NCBI RefSeq assembly: GCF_002204745.1
Contig: NZ_NIRR01000002.1
Coordinates: forward strand, 186,001-250,000
Length of the DNA stretch: 64,000 nucleotides
Direction of reading: 5' to 3'
Origin: Hymenobacter amundsenii
GTDB lineage: Bacteria; Bacteroidota; Bacteroidia; Cytophagales; Hymenobacteraceae
The notes beneath the pieces are model-generated. The model was not told the DNA's origin and did not search any database. It worked only from the letters and a program-made list of their open reading frames with translations. Numbering within the stretch: position 1 is the first letter of the stretch; every line of letters begins with the position of its first letter. This document shows, in pieces, positions 34,002 to 43,320 of this stretch. Both the position numbers and the translations under genes were made by a program.

Positions 34002-35447
34002 ATGAATACTTCTAATTTATTCCGCAAAGCTGCGCCGTTGGCTGTGCTGGCCGGTTTGGGTCTGACGGCTTGCCAGCCAGATCTGGAAAAAGACTTCAGC
34101 CCGAGCAATGGCTCGGCTGATTTTTCCAACTACATCGCCGTTGGCAACTCGCTCACGGCGGGCTACTCCGATGGAGGCCTTTACCTCGAAGGCCAGCAGC
34201 AGTCATACCCAGCGTTGCTGGCTCAGCAGTTCAAAAATGTGGGCGGCGGCGAGTTCGTGCAGCCCCTGTTCACGGCGGGCCAGGAAAACGGCTCGGGCTA
34301 CCTGCGCCTAGCCGGTTTCACGGCCGCTGGTAACCCTATTACGGCCAACGTAACGACCAATCTGGCCGTGCGTGGCGGCACGGCGGCCAAGCCGCTGTAC
34401 ACCAAGTTTGTGGGCTCGGTCAACAACTTGGGCGTGCCCGGTATCCGGCTCTCCGACGTGGAAACAGCCGGCTACGGCAGCGTGCAAGGTAACCCCTTCT
34501 TCGAGCGCATCACGCCCGACGCCCAGGCCACGCAGACCTACCTGGCCCGGGTGGCGGCTTCCAGCCCTACCTTCTTCACCAACTGGCTGGGCAACAACGA
34601 CGTGCTGGGCTATGCCACGGCCGGCGGGGGTGCCAGCTTTTTGACGACTACGGCCGACTTCACGGCTAAAAACGCTAAAATCGTCGATGCCCTGACTGCC
34701 AACGGGGCCAAGGGAGTGGTTGCTACCATCCCCGATGTAACCAACATTCCGTTCTTCACCACTATTGGGCCATCGTTCCGTGCCACTTTGGCGGCAGCCA
34801 ATGTGCCTAGCGCCGCGCCTTTCGTGTATACCACGGGCACCCTGGCTCCTGGCCAGCCTAACGTCCGGACGACTTCTACCCTCGCGGCCATTCGCGACGC
34901 TTCGGGTACTGGTGCATTACTGTTGACGCTGACCGCTTCGCCTTACCTGGCGCTGTACGGCCAGCCCTCAGGCAAGTACTGGCGCGACTTCTACGCGCAG
35001 GCACGTCCGACGCTGCCAGCCACGGTTCCTAACCTATCGGTATTCCTGGCCGCTATGCAGATCGATACCACGAAGGCTTTTGGCCAGTCGACGGGTAACC
35101 CCTTCCCTAGCATACTGGTGCTGGACGCGGCCGAGCAGACGCTCGTCAGAAACGCCACGAATAACTTCAATATCGCCATCAAAGCCAAAGCCACCGAGAA
35201 AGGCCTGGGCGTATTCGATGCCAACACGTTCTTCGCGCAGGTTGCCACCAATGGTATCGTCACGAATGGCGTGAACAACACGGCCGGTTACATCAGCGGC
35301 AACCTGTTCTCGCTCGACGGGGTGCATCCCACGCCCCGCGGCTACGCCATCATTGCCAACGAGTTCATCAAGGTGATCAACAACACCTACGGTGCCAAGG
35401 TACCTACGGTGAACGCCAACGACTACCGGGGCGTGAAGTTCCCATAA
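34002..35447 (+). CDS. SGNH/GDSL-family hydrolase lipoprotein
   Basis: 481 residues. The signal sequence ends LTAC with Cys24 as the lipobox. The SGNH blocks are all present: I as VGNSLTAGYSDGG with Ser50, II as NNLGVPGIRLSDV, III as WLGNNDVLGYA and V as DGVHPTPRGYAIIANEF. It is therefore an esterase or lipase anchored at the outer membrane or periplasm. It is downstream of the FadL-like gene in an evident operon, ending in a strong terminator, so a lipid substrate is plausible. Confidence 0.93.
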   Translation: MNTSNLFRKAAPLAVLAGLGLTACQPDLEKDFSPSNGSADFSNYIAVGNSLTAGYSDGGLYLEGQQQSYPALLAQQFKNVGGGEFVQPLFTAGQENGSGYLRLAGFTAAGNPITANVTTNLAVRGGTAAKPLYTKFVGSVNNLGVPGIRLSDVETAGYGSVQGNPFFERITPDAQATQTYLARVAASSPTFFTNWLGNNDVLGYATAGGGASFLTTTADFTAKNAKIVDALTANGAKGVVATIPDVTNIPFFTTIGPSFRATLAAANVPSAAPFVYTTGTLAPGQPNVRTTSTLAAIRDASGTGALLLTLTASPYLALYGQPSGKYWRDFYAQARPTLPATVPNLSVFLAAMQIDTTKAFGQSTGNPFPSILVLDAAEQTLVRNATNNFNIAIKAKATEKGLGVFDANTFFAQVATNGIVTNGVNNTAGYISGNLFSLDGVHPTPRGYAIIANEFIKVINNTYGAKVPTVNANDYRGVKFP

Positions 35448-35462
35448 AGGGGCCTTCTACTG

Positions 35463-35512
35463 CTCCACAAAAAAGCGCCCACCTCAGTAGAGGCGGGCGC
35501 TTTTTTGTGGAG
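35463..35512. terminator. Bidirectional terminator hairpin
   Basis: CTCCACAAAAAAGCGCCC (35463-35480) and GGGCGCTTTTTTGTGGAG (35495-35512) are perfect 18-bp arms between convergent genes, with six-T/A runs on both sides. Confidence 0.92.
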
Positions 35513-35530
35513 TAAAATGTAGTTACGCTC

Positions 35531-36553
35531 TTATAGCTGCACCTGTTGCAGCACCTCGGGGAGCTTGGGGGCGGTTTCGCCGGCGAGGCGGGCGGCGATG
35601 AGCTGGGCGTGGTAGCGGCCGTTTTCGATAAACCAGCGGCTGGTGTTGCGGCCGCCGCAGACGGTACCGGCCAGATAGAGGCCCGGGCGGTTGGTTTCGA
35701 GTGTGTCGGCGTCGTGGCTGGGCGTCTGGGCCGTATCGGTGCCACAAGTAATTCCCAGAGCCGCCAGAAACGAGAAATCGGGGTGGTAGCCGGTGAGGGC
35801 ATACACGTGCTGGGCCGGCAACGTGCGCGGCCCCTCAGGCGTGGCTACTTCCACCGTGCCGGGCGTAATGCTGGTAACGGTGGTATTGAACAGCGCCCCG
35901 ATGCGGCCCTCCTTGATGCGGTTGACGAGGTCGGGTCGGATCCAGTACTTCACCGAGTCGGGGATGTCGGGGCCGCGCACGAGCAAGGTGGGGCGGGCGC
36001 CGGCCCGCAGCAGCTGTAACGCGGCCTTAGCCGCCGAGTTTTTGGCCCCGATAATTGCCACGTCCTGGTCGGCATGGGCGTAGGGCTCCTTGTAGTAGTG
36101 CGTGACGTGGGGCAGGTCTTCGCCGGGTACGTTGAGGTAGTTGGGCAGGTCGTAGAAGCCGGTGGCCACCACCACGAAGCGGGCCCCGATGCGGCCTTTG
36201 TCGGTGACTACCGTGAAGTTGCCTTCCGCGCCTTCGAGGCCGATTACCCGCTCGTAGAGGCGTAAAGTCAGGTTTTCGGTGAAGGCCACGCGGCGGTAGT
36301 AGTCGAGGGCATCTTCGCGCAGGGGCTTGTAGTGCAGCGTCGCCATCGGGTGACCCCCGATTTCAAGTAGTTCGGGCGTCGAGAAGAACTCCATGTTGGT
36401 GGGGTAGCCCACCAGCGAGTTCACCAGCGCCCCCTTATCGAGCACTACCGCGCTCAGGCCGCGCCGCTGCACTTCCAGGGCGCAGGCCAGCCCCACGGGC
36501 CCGGCCCCGATTACGGCCACATCGAAGGAAGATTCGGTATCAGAAGGATTCAT
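35531..36553 (-). CDS. ypdA: YpdA-family FAD-dependent disulfide reductase
   Basis: 340 residues from the ATG at 36553 (MNPSDTESSFDVAVIGAGPVG); the open frame further up is not favoured. FAD-binding GAGPVGLACALE is at about 16-27, NAD(P)H-binding VAIIGAKNSAAKAAL at about 170-184, and the second FAD motif NRPGLYLAGTVCGG near the end, with a Cys in that last block. In Firmicutes YpdA (Bdr) reduces bacillithiol disulfide using NADPH. Some Bacteroidota make bacillithiol, so that role is likely here. Gene neighbours do not prove it. Confidence 0.9.
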   Translation of the reverse strand: MNPSDTESSFDVAVIGAGPVGLACALEVQRRGLSAVVLDKGALVNSLVGYPTNMEFFSTPELLEIGGHPMATLHYKPLREDALDYYRRVAFTENLTLRLYERVIGLEGAEGNFTVVTDKGRIGARFVVVATGFYDLPNYLNVPGEDLPHVTHYYKEPYAHADQDVAIIGAKNSAAKAALQLLRAGARPTLLVRGPDIPDSVKYWIRPDLVNRIKEGRIGALFNTTVTSITPGTVEVATPEGPRTLPAQHVYALTGYHPDFSFLAALGITCGTDTAQTPSHDADTLETNRPGLYLAGTVCGGRNTSRWFIENGRYHAQLIAARLAGETAPKLPEVLQQVQL

Positions 36554-36584
36554 GCAGGGTAAACGAGCAGCGGCGGGGTTCTGT

Positions 36585-37013
36585 TTAAAGCGGCCGCCGG
36601 GCCATGAGTGCCTGCAGGGCCCCGGTGCTCCACAACGCCCAGCCAATCAGCACGGGCTGGAAGAAAAGGCGAGCCAGCCGTTTCTGGTCATTATCCAGTC
36701 CGAAGGCAGATAGGTGGTGGGTATACTGGTGGATATTGCCCGGAAATACGGCTGCGTAAAAAGCCGCCAGCCCGATGCCCATCCGAATCCGGTTTTCACC
36801 CTTTAGCAGCAGCAAACTCAGGCCCAGCCCAATTTCCACCACGCCCGAAGCCAGCACGACCGTGTCTTTATCCAACGGCACGAAATCGGGAACCTGGGCC
36901 TGAAACGCAAGGCGCTGGAAGGTGAGGTGGCCAGTGCCAGCTACTACCATAAAGGTGCCCAATAGGCTGCGGGCTACGTTTTGCAGGGTGGTGGTGTGGG
37001 GTTGTTGGGGCAT
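36585..37013 (-). CDS. DoxX-family membrane protein
   Basis: 142 residues with four hydrophobic helices: LLGTFMVVAGTGHLTF, VVLASGVVEIGLGLSLLLL, RMGIGLAAFYAAVFPGNIHQY and FFQPVLIGWALWSTGAL. The conserved GxxHL, ExxLG and FPxNIxQ features fit DoxX/DoxD-like proteins, whose role in most bacteria is unclear (quinone-linked oxidation or membrane redox). It lies 31 bp upstream of ypdA in the same direction, so a redox operon is possible. Confidence 0.85.
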   Translation of the reverse strand: MPQQPHTTTLQNVARSLLGTFMVVAGTGHLTFQRLAFQAQVPDFVPLDKDTVVLASGVVEIGLGLSLLLLKGENRIRMGIGLAAFYAAVFPGNIHQYTHHLSAFGLDNDQKRLARLFFQPVLIGWALWSTGALQALMARRPL

Positions 37014-37081
37014 AGAGAGAAGCCGGAGGAGAGGGCCAGCTTCGGGCTATACGGCTCGCGTCACCAACCGGATAACAGGAC

Positions 37082-39016
37082 TTAGTGTGCCTGCAGCCAG
37101 TTCTCGCCGGTGCCTACTTCTACTTCCAGCGGCACGCCGTGGGGCAGCAGCAGAGCGGTGGCCATTAGCTCCTTGATTTTGGGCGTGATGTAGGCTACTT
37201 CCTCGCGCGGGGCATCGAATACGAGTTCGTCGTGGACCTGCAGAATCATGCGGGTGCCGAGCTTTTCCTCGCGCAGCCACTCATGAATGTTAATCATGGC
37301 CTTCTTGATAATGTCGGCCGCGGTGCCCTGGATGGGAGCGTTGATGGCGTTGCGCTCGGTGTAGCCGCGTAGCGTGGCGTTGCGCGAGTTGATGTCGCGC
37401 AGGTAGCGGCGGCGGCCGAGCAGCGTTTCGGCGTACTCCAACTCGCGGGCCCGGTTGATGCTCTCGTCCATGTACTGCTTCACCGACGGAAACTCTTCAA
37501 AGTAGGTTTCGATGATATCAACGGCTTCCTTGCGGCCGATGCCGATGCGCTGGGCTAATCCAAAGGCCGAAATACCGTAGATGATGCCGAAGTTGACCGT
37601 TTTGGCCTTGCGCCGCATCTCCCCATCTACTTCACTCAGCGGCACTTTGAACACCTTGCTGGCCGTGCTCGTGTGTATATCCTGGCCCAGCCGGAAGGCC
37701 TCAATCATCGTTTTATCGCCCGCGAAGTCGGCCATAATGCGCAACTCCACTTGCGAGTAGTCGGCGGCCAGTAGCACGTGGTTGGCGTCTCGGGGCACGA
37801 AGGCCTTGCGGATTTCGCGGCCCTTCTCGGTGCGGATGGGGATGTTCTGCAGGTTGGGATTGGTGCTGGAGAGGCGGCCAGTGGCCGTGACGGCTTGGTT
37901 GAAGCTCGTATGCACGCGCCCATCCAGCTCGCACACCAGCTGGGGCAGGGCCTCGACGTAGGTGGAGCGCAGCTTGCTGAGCTGGCGGTACTCCAGAATC
38001 AGGCCCGCAATGGGCGCGTCGCCGGCCAGTTGGCTCAGGATTTCCTCGCCGGTGGCGTACTGGCCGGTTTTGGTTTTCTTGATTTTCTTGCCCCCCAGGT
38101 CCATCTTATCGAACAGGATTTCGCCCAGCTGCTTGGGCGAGCCGATGTTGAACTCCTCGCCGGCCTCCTGGTAAATCTGGCCTTCCAACTCCGTGATGTA
38201 GCCCTGCAGCTCGGCCGAATACTCGCCCATGGCTTCGGAGTCAATCTGCACGCCCTCGTACTCGATGGCGGCCAGCACCGGCACCAGTGGGTTTTCCACC
38301 TCGTTCAGCAAATCGAGCAGGCCCACTTCCTTGAGCAGCGGCTCAAACACGTGCTTGAGCTGCAGCGTCACGTCGGCATCTTCGCAGGCGTAATCCGACA
38401 CCTCGGCGGGCGGCAGGTCGGCCATGGTTTTCTGGTTCTTGCCCTTGAGGCCGATGAGGGCCGTGATGGGTACCGGCGAGTAGTGCAAGTAGGTTTCGGC
38501 CAGCACGTCCATGCCGTGGCGCATGTCGGGCTCCAGCAGGTAATGGGCCAGCATGGTATCAAACAATGGCCCCCGAATCTCAACGCCGTAATGCTTGAGG
38601 ATGGTGAGGTCGTACTTGATGTTCTGGCCGACTTTGGTAATGCCTTTAGCCTCCAAAAACGGTCGGAACTCGTCTACCAGCGCCTGGGCCGCCGCGTCGT
38701 CTGCCTGCGGCACGGGCACGTAGTAGGCCTCGCCGGGCAGCCAGCAGAACGAGAGGCCCACGAGCCGGGCCGTCATAGTGTCGAGGCCGGTGGTTTCGGT
38801 GTCGAAGCTGACCTCGGTTTGCAACAACAGAAACTTCAGCAGCTCGGCCCGAAGCTCGGGCGTATCCATCAGGTGATATTGGTGGGCCACGTCTTCGAGC
38901 GTACGGCGGGGGCCGGTAGGCGCGCCGGCCGTGCCGGTGCTGCCCTCCTCGGCCCCGATAGCCACGGCCGCATCAGACGACGCGCCAAACAGGCTGCCCT
39001 GGCCGGCGTCGGCCAC
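37082..39016 (-). CDS. polA: DNA polymerase I, 3'-5' exonuclease and polymerase domains (frame -1 relative to 5' part)
   Basis: 644 residues, beginning here at a GTG at 39016 that also encodes the first -1-frame codon after the slippery site. The exonuclease domain keeps its acidic motif (VSFDTETTGLD) and QNIKYDLTILKHYG, so proofreading looks intact. Polymerase motif A is DYSQVELRIMA, motif B RRKAKTVNFGIIYG and motif C LQVHDELVFD. Joined to the upstream frame (325 residues to the shared Pro-Lys) the protein would be 969 residues, normal for PolA. Either a real indel, a sequencing error, or programmed -1 frameshifting separates the parts. Confidence 0.93.
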   Translation of the reverse strand: MADAGQGSLFGASSDAAVAIGAEEGSTGTAGAPTGPRRTLEDVAHQYHLMDTPELRAELLKFLLLQTEVSFDTETTGLDTMTARLVGLSFCWLPGEAYYVPVPQADDAAAQALVDEFRPFLEAKGITKVGQNIKYDLTILKHYGVEIRGPLFDTMLAHYLLEPDMRHGMDVLAETYLHYSPVPITALIGLKGKNQKTMADLPPAEVSDYACEDADVTLQLKHVFEPLLKEVGLLDLLNEVENPLVPVLAAIEYEGVQIDSEAMGEYSAELQGYITELEGQIYQEAGEEFNIGSPKQLGEILFDKMDLGGKKIKKTKTGQYATGEEILSQLAGDAPIAGLILEYRQLSKLRSTYVEALPQLVCELDGRVHTSFNQAVTATGRLSSTNPNLQNIPIRTEKGREIRKAFVPRDANHVLLAADYSQVELRIMADFAGDKTMIEAFRLGQDIHTSTASKVFKVPLSEVDGEMRRKAKTVNFGIIYGISAFGLAQRIGIGRKEAVDIIETYFEEFPSVKQYMDESINRARELEYAETLLGRRRYLRDINSRNATLRGYTERNAINAPIQGTAADIIKKAMINIHEWLREEKLGTRMILQVHDELVFDAPREEVAYITPKIKELMATALLLPHGVPLEVEVGTGENWLQAH

Positions 39017-39990
39017 TTTGGGCCGCCGGGCCCGCGCGGGGTGGGAGTGCCGCCGGTGGTAACACCGGCCGCGCTGCCGGCCCCGTCGCCAAGTACGCGG
39101 GCGGCCAGCTGGCGGAACTCCAGCTCGTCGAACAGGCGGCGTAGTTCCTCCATATCGGGCTGGTCTAGGATGAGCTTGTCGGCCTCGAATTCGATGGGCA
39201 CGTCGAGGTGGATGGTGGCCAGCTCCTTGCTCATGAGGCCCTGCTCGGCAAACTCGCGCACGTTCTGCTGCTGCTTGCCCTTGAGCTTATCCACGTTGGC
39301 AATCAGCCCTTCCACCGAGCCGTATTCCTGAATCAGCTTCTTGGCCGTTTTCTCGCCGATGCCCGGGATGCCCGGAATGTTGTCGGAAGCGTCGCCCTGC
39401 AGGCCCAGAATGTCAATCACCTGCTCGACGCGCTCAATCTCAAAGCGCTGGAGCACGTGGGCTACGTCGAGGATTTCGGCGGCGTTGCCCATAAAGGCCG
39501 GCCGGTAGATTTTTACGCAGTCGGTCACGAGCTGGCAGTAGTCCTTGTCGGGCGTCATCATGAACACCTCGCCAAAGCCCTGCTGCTCGGCCCGGCCGGC
39601 CAGCGTGCCAATCACGTCGTCGGCCTCGAATCCTTCCACCATCAGAATGGGGATATGGAAGGCTTTGATAATCTGCTTGATATACGGAATGGCCAGGCCG
39701 ATATCCTCGGGCATGGCTTGGCGCTGGGCCTTATACTCGGGGTACTGCTCGTGGCGAAACGTCTTCTTGGCTGCATCAAATGCCACCCCAATGTGAGTCG
39801 GCTTCTCCTTTTGCAGCACCTCGACCAGCGTGTTGGTGAAGCCCAGGATAGCGCCGGTATTCAGGCCCTTGGAATTCACGCGCGGGTTCTTGCTGAAAGC
39901 GAAGTGGGCGCGGTAAATCAGGGCAAAGGCGTCGAGCAGGAACAGCTTGTGGGGCAGGGCGGCGGCGGTCGTTTCGGCGGAGTCGGTCAT
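38869..39990 (-). CDS. polA: DNA polymerase I, 5' nuclease domain (0 frame, ends after the linker)
   Basis: 373 residues if read straight through. Residues 1-290 form a complete 5'-3' nuclease: KLFLLDAFALIYRAHFAF, GVAFDAAKKTFRHE, VEGFEADDVIGTLAG, MTPDKDYCQLV and the helix-hairpin-helix NIPGIPGIGEKTAKKLI. A linker (about 291-325) ends in RGPGGPK. Beyond Lys325 the frame gives an Arg/Ala/Pro-rich run without similarity to PolA, ending at 38869. The true product is probably fused to the gene part at 37082-39016. If shifting is partial, a free 5' nuclease would also be made. Confidence 0.9.
   Translation of the reverse strand: MTDSAETTAAALPHKLFLLDAFALIYRAHFAFSKNPRVNSKGLNTGAILGFTNTLVEVLQKEKPTHIGVAFDAAKKTFRHEQYPEYKAQRQAMPEDIGLAIPYIKQIIKAFHIPILMVEGFEADDVIGTLAGRAEQQGFGEVFMMTPDKDYCQLVTDCVKIYRPAFMGNAAEILDVAHVLQRFEIERVEQVIDILGLQGDASDNIPGIPGIGEKTAKKLIQEYGSVEGLIANVDKLKGKQQQNVREFAEQGLMSKELATIHLDVPIEFEADKLILDQPDMEELRRLFDELEFRQLAARVLGDGAGSAAGVTTGGTPTPRGPGGPKWPTPARAACLARRLMRPWLSGPRRAAPARPARLPAPAVRSKTWPTNIT
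39016..39022 (-). other. CCCAAAG slippery heptamer at the polA frame switch
   Basis: Read on the minus strand in the 0 frame as ..C CCA AAG, this is the canonical X-XXY-YYZ form for -1 frameshifting. Both frames encode Pro-Lys over it, and the next -1 codon (GTG) begins the downstream domain. A short GC stem, GGCCG/CGGCC with a 4-nt loop, follows 1 nt later. Confidence 0.6.
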
Positions 39991-40114
39991 AGGATAGCGA
40001 AGGTACGGAAGGCGGGGCTGTCAGGATAAGTTCAGGGGGAAGGCACTTGGTAGCTGCGAAGCAAGTAGGTACCTTGTTACGGCTTCTACTCTGGGCTTCT
40101 ACTTTCTTTATAGA

Positions 40115-42610
40115 ATGATTGTTTATCAAGTTCGTCGGGTGCTGGGCGTGTTGCTGGGCTGCCTGTTGTTGGCGGTTACCTCCTGGGCCCAAACCCCCGA
40201 CCCCACCTTTGCACCACCCGCCTTGTACATGGCGGCCTCCGCCTACGTGGCCTTTCAGCAAAGCGACGGCGCCCGGGTGCTGGCCAACGGTTTTTCGCGG
40301 GCTGAAAGTCATGCCAGCCCCGGGCTGGCCCGCTACCTGCCTTCCGGCCAACCCGATGCCGGGTTCAACGCCCGCGTGGCGGCCCAGCAACTGCCGGTTC
40401 CAATTATGGCCCTTGCGGAAACAGCCAACCGGCACCTGCTGCTGCTTTCCGAAAACGGCGTAACCCGGCTCCGGCCCGACGGTACGCTCGACCCCGAATT
40501 TCGGGCGGGCGGAGCCACGTTCGGCAGTGCCTTGGTGATGCATGTGCAGCCCGACGGCCGGATACTGGTGGGCGGCGGCTTCACGCAGTTCCGGGGCCGG
40601 GCAGTCGGGCGGCTGGTGCGCCTGCTGTCCAACGGGGAGCTCGATGAGTCGTTTGAGGCGGCCGGAAAAGGAGCCCGCGACAATGGGGCCCTGTTAAGCC
40701 TTGCCCTGCAGGCGGATGGTAAGATTCTGGCGGCCGGCAACTTCGAACCCGGCCCCGAGCAGCCGCACCGGGCCCTGCTACGGCTATTGCCCGATGGCCG
40801 GTCCGACCTCTCGTTTGCCCCGCAGGTCAGCCCCGATGCCCTCCTCAGCCACGTGGTGGTGCAGCCCGACGGCCGGTTGTTGGTGGCGGCCTATAACAGC
40901 ACCCGCCCCCTTAGCAGCAGCCCCCAAGTGCTGGTGCGCCTCACCTCCACCGGCCAGCTCGACCCAACTTTCCAGGCGGCCGATCATTTTGCTCCTCGCT
41001 TGGCCATCGGCCAGTCGTTGCTACTCGTGCAGCCCGACGGCCGCCTGCTGGTGGGTACCGGCCAGCAGGCCGACCTGCCTGGCCGGGGCAACGTGGTGCG
41101 GCTGCTGGCCGACGGCCGCCCCGATGCGTCATGGCAGACCCCTTATTTCGGGGGCTTCGATAGGCCGTATGGTCTGCAGCTGCTGCCCAACGGGCAGGTA
41201 CTGGCCTCCGGGGCCACTTTTCGGTTGGAAGCCAGTGAGCTGCCGATAGGGGCTGCGCTGCTCGGTGCCAATGGGGCGCTTGACACCTCGTTTGCCCCCA
41301 AGCTGCAAAATCCTGGCGAAGTAGGCCAGATGGTAGCGCAGGCCGATGGGCAGTTGCTGATCAGTGGCGCGTTTTCAGAAATCAACGGCGAGCCGGTGCG
41401 GTTTCTGGCTCGGATCAAAGCAGATGGTGGCCTCGATATCCCTTTTTCCCGCGCCTGCCGGCTGAGTTCTTCCAGAAGCGCCAGCATTACGGCGCGACTG
41501 GCCCTGCAGCCCAACGGGCAGTTGGTGGTGGGAGGTAATTTTGAATCGGTAGGGGGAAAGGCCAGTCCGTCGTTGGTGCGGCTGCTGCTCTCGGGCGAGC
41601 CCGACCCCACATTTGTCAGCGGCCTGAAAGGCGAAGTTCAGTTCGACTGCCTGGGTTTGCAGGCCGATGGGAGTATCGTGGTTGTGGGGGCCGGCCTGAT
41701 TTCGGGCCCCAACTCGTCGGCCACTGTCGTGCGTTTCCAACCCAACGGGCAGCCTGATCTAACCTTCTCCTCACCTCCCGGCTGGTGGCTGGGGCGCGGA
41801 ATGGTTATCCAGCCCGACGACCGGATTGTGGTGGCGGGCTACCTGCCCGGTCCCGATGGCAGCGCGGGTGCCAGCGTGCTACGCCGGCTGATGCCCAACG
41901 GAGCCCCTGATGATACCTTTGCCGCCTTGGACGCTGCGCCGGGCCTCTCGCTCTTTTCCGTGCGGCGCACTACGGCGGGCGCGCTGCTGATTGGGGGGCA
42001 ATTCAGGGCTATCCAGGGGCATAGCACCATTAACCTAGCCCGGCTGCGAACGGATGGCAGCGTAGATCAGAGTTTTAGTAGCAACCTGACCTTGCCGGGC
42101 CTGGAGGCGCTGAGCCTGCAGCCCGATGGTAAAGTGCTGGTAGGAAACGGTAAGCTAGGCCTGCCAAGCCAGCTACTCCGGCTCCGGGCCGATGGTAACC
42201 CAGACCCCAGTTTCAAGGAAGTGAGCGTACTGGGAATAGTCCGCTGTAGCCTAACCTTGCCCAACGGTGCCATCGTTGTAGGCGGCAGCTTCTCAGACGT
42301 GGCCGGCCAACCCAGCGGCGGCCTGAGCCGACTGCTGGCTCCGACGGTGCTGGCAGTTCCGGCGAGCCGGTTGCGGGCCGACACCCGGGCCTGGCCCGTA
42401 CCGGCCCGCAGCACACTCCACGTTAATCTAGTGCCCGAAGCTGGTCCCCGTACGGTGCACCTGCTCACGTTGGCCGGTCGGGAGGTATATCGAAGTGCAG
42501 CAACTACCACGCAGATGCAGGTACCGGTTGGTCACCTGGCAGCGGGCCTTTACCTGCTGCGGGTTGAGTACGCCGACGGGCCGGTAACGCGCCGCGTGGT
42601 GGTGGAGTAG
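40115..42610 (+). CDS. Secreted delta-60 repeat beta-propeller protein with T9SS tail
   Basis: 831 residues; signal peptide about 1-26 (GVLLGCLLLAVTSWAQ). About a dozen repeats of roughly 50-60 residues follow, each with L/VQPDGRxLVGG and then RLxxDGxxDxSF, for example MHVQPDGRILVGGGF, LQADGKILAAGNF and LSLQPDGKVLVGN. These are delta-60 repeats predicted to make propeller-like folds. The last 85 residues form a type IX sorting domain (WPVPARSTLHVNL, GLYLLRVEYADG). It should be exported through the outer membrane and surface-bound or released. Ligand unknown. Confidence 0.93.
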   Translation: MIVYQVRRVLGVLLGCLLLAVTSWAQTPDPTFAPPALYMAASAYVAFQQSDGARVLANGFSRAESHASPGLARYLPSGQPDAGFNARVAAQQLPVPIMALAETANRHLLLLSENGVTRLRPDGTLDPEFRAGGATFGSALVMHVQPDGRILVGGGFTQFRGRAVGRLVRLLSNGELDESFEAAGKGARDNGALLSLALQADGKILAAGNFEPGPEQPHRALLRLLPDGRSDLSFAPQVSPDALLSHVVVQPDGRLLVAAYNSTRPLSSSPQVLVRLTSTGQLDPTFQAADHFAPRLAIGQSLLLVQPDGRLLVGTGQQADLPGRGNVVRLLADGRPDASWQTPYFGGFDRPYGLQLLPNGQVLASGATFRLEASELPIGAALLGANGALDTSFAPKLQNPGEVGQMVAQADGQLLISGAFSEINGEPVRFLARIKADGGLDIPFSRACRLSSSRSASITARLALQPNGQLVVGGNFESVGGKASPSLVRLLLSGEPDPTFVSGLKGEVQFDCLGLQADGSIVVVGAGLISGPNSSATVVRFQPNGQPDLTFSSPPGWWLGRGMVIQPDDRIVVAGYLPGPDGSAGASVLRRLMPNGAPDDTFAALDAAPGLSLFSVRRTTAGALLIGGQFRAIQGHSTINLARLRTDGSVDQSFSSNLTLPGLEALSLQPDGKVLVGNGKLGLPSQLLRLRADGNPDPSFKEVSVLGIVRCSLTLPNGAIVVGGSFSDVAGQPSGGLSRLLAPTVLAVPASRLRADTRAWPVPARSTLHVNLVPEAGPRTVHLLTLAGREVYRSAATTTQMQVPVGHLAAGLYLLRVEYADGPVTRRVVVE

Positions 42611-42715
42611 GTGGCTGGTTAGGGCGGGGTTCTGGACTATTAATAAGCTTAGCCTTAACTATCAGCCGGCAAATGGCGTAAGGGGTCTAAACATCGCACT
42701 TTACCCAACTTCCTT

Positions 42716-43297
42716 ATGAAATCTTACAACACTGATTCCGACAACCGCAAAAAGAAAAAATCAGGCGGCATCATCGGCACCCTAGTAGGCGGTGCCCTGC
42801 TGGCCCTAGGTGTGAGCTACTTCTTCAACAAGAATCAGGGCAGCAAAGCCCCGGTATCCGACGATGAAACCGAAACGCTGCACGAGCTGCTGCTTTTTGT
42901 GAACGACCGGGTAGAAGGCTACCAGCGCGCCGTAGACGAAAGCAAGGATGCCGAGCTACGCGGCTACTATAAGCAGCTCGTGAGCCAGAGCCAGCAGTTC
43001 GCCAACCAGCTCAACCAGCACCTGCGCCAGAAAGGTGGAGGCCGCGAAACCGGTACCACGCTCAAAGGCAAGCTGTACCGCCGCTGGATGGATGCCAAAG
43101 CCACCGTCACCGGCTTCGACGAAAAGGCCATCCTCGGCTCGAACGTCTACGGTGAAGAATGGGCCCTCAAAGCTTACAAAGAAGCCCTGGGCAGCGAATC
43201 ACTCACTGGCCAGCTTCGCCAGGAAGTGGAGCGCCAGTACGAGAAGTCGCAGCAGACTTACGACAAGCTAAAAGCCTTGGAAGCCAAGCAGAGCTAA
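42716..43297 (+). CDS. PA2169/DUF2383-like four-helix-bundle protein with N-terminal membrane segment
   Basis: 193 residues. A Lys-rich start (DNRKKKKSGG) is followed by a glycine-rich helix IIGTLVGGALLALGVSYFF. From residue 53, ETLHELLLFVNDRVEGYQRAVDESKDAELRGYYKQLVSQSQQFANQLNQHL fits the ferritin-like PA2169/DUF2383 family. RRWMDAKATVTGFDEKAILG and a final charged helix follow. Related genes are often stress-induced. The function is not established. Confidence 0.88.
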   Translation: MKSYNTDSDNRKKKKSGGIIGTLVGGALLALGVSYFFNKNQGSKAPVSDDETETLHELLLFVNDRVEGYQRAVDESKDAELRGYYKQLVSQSQQFANQLNQHLRQKGGGRETGTTLKGKLYRRWMDAKATVTGFDEKAILGSNVYGEEWALKAYKEALGSESLTGQLRQEVERQYEKSQQTYDKLKALEAKQS

Positions 43298-43320
43298 GCT
43301 GCCAGCTTGGCCTTTGTTCC

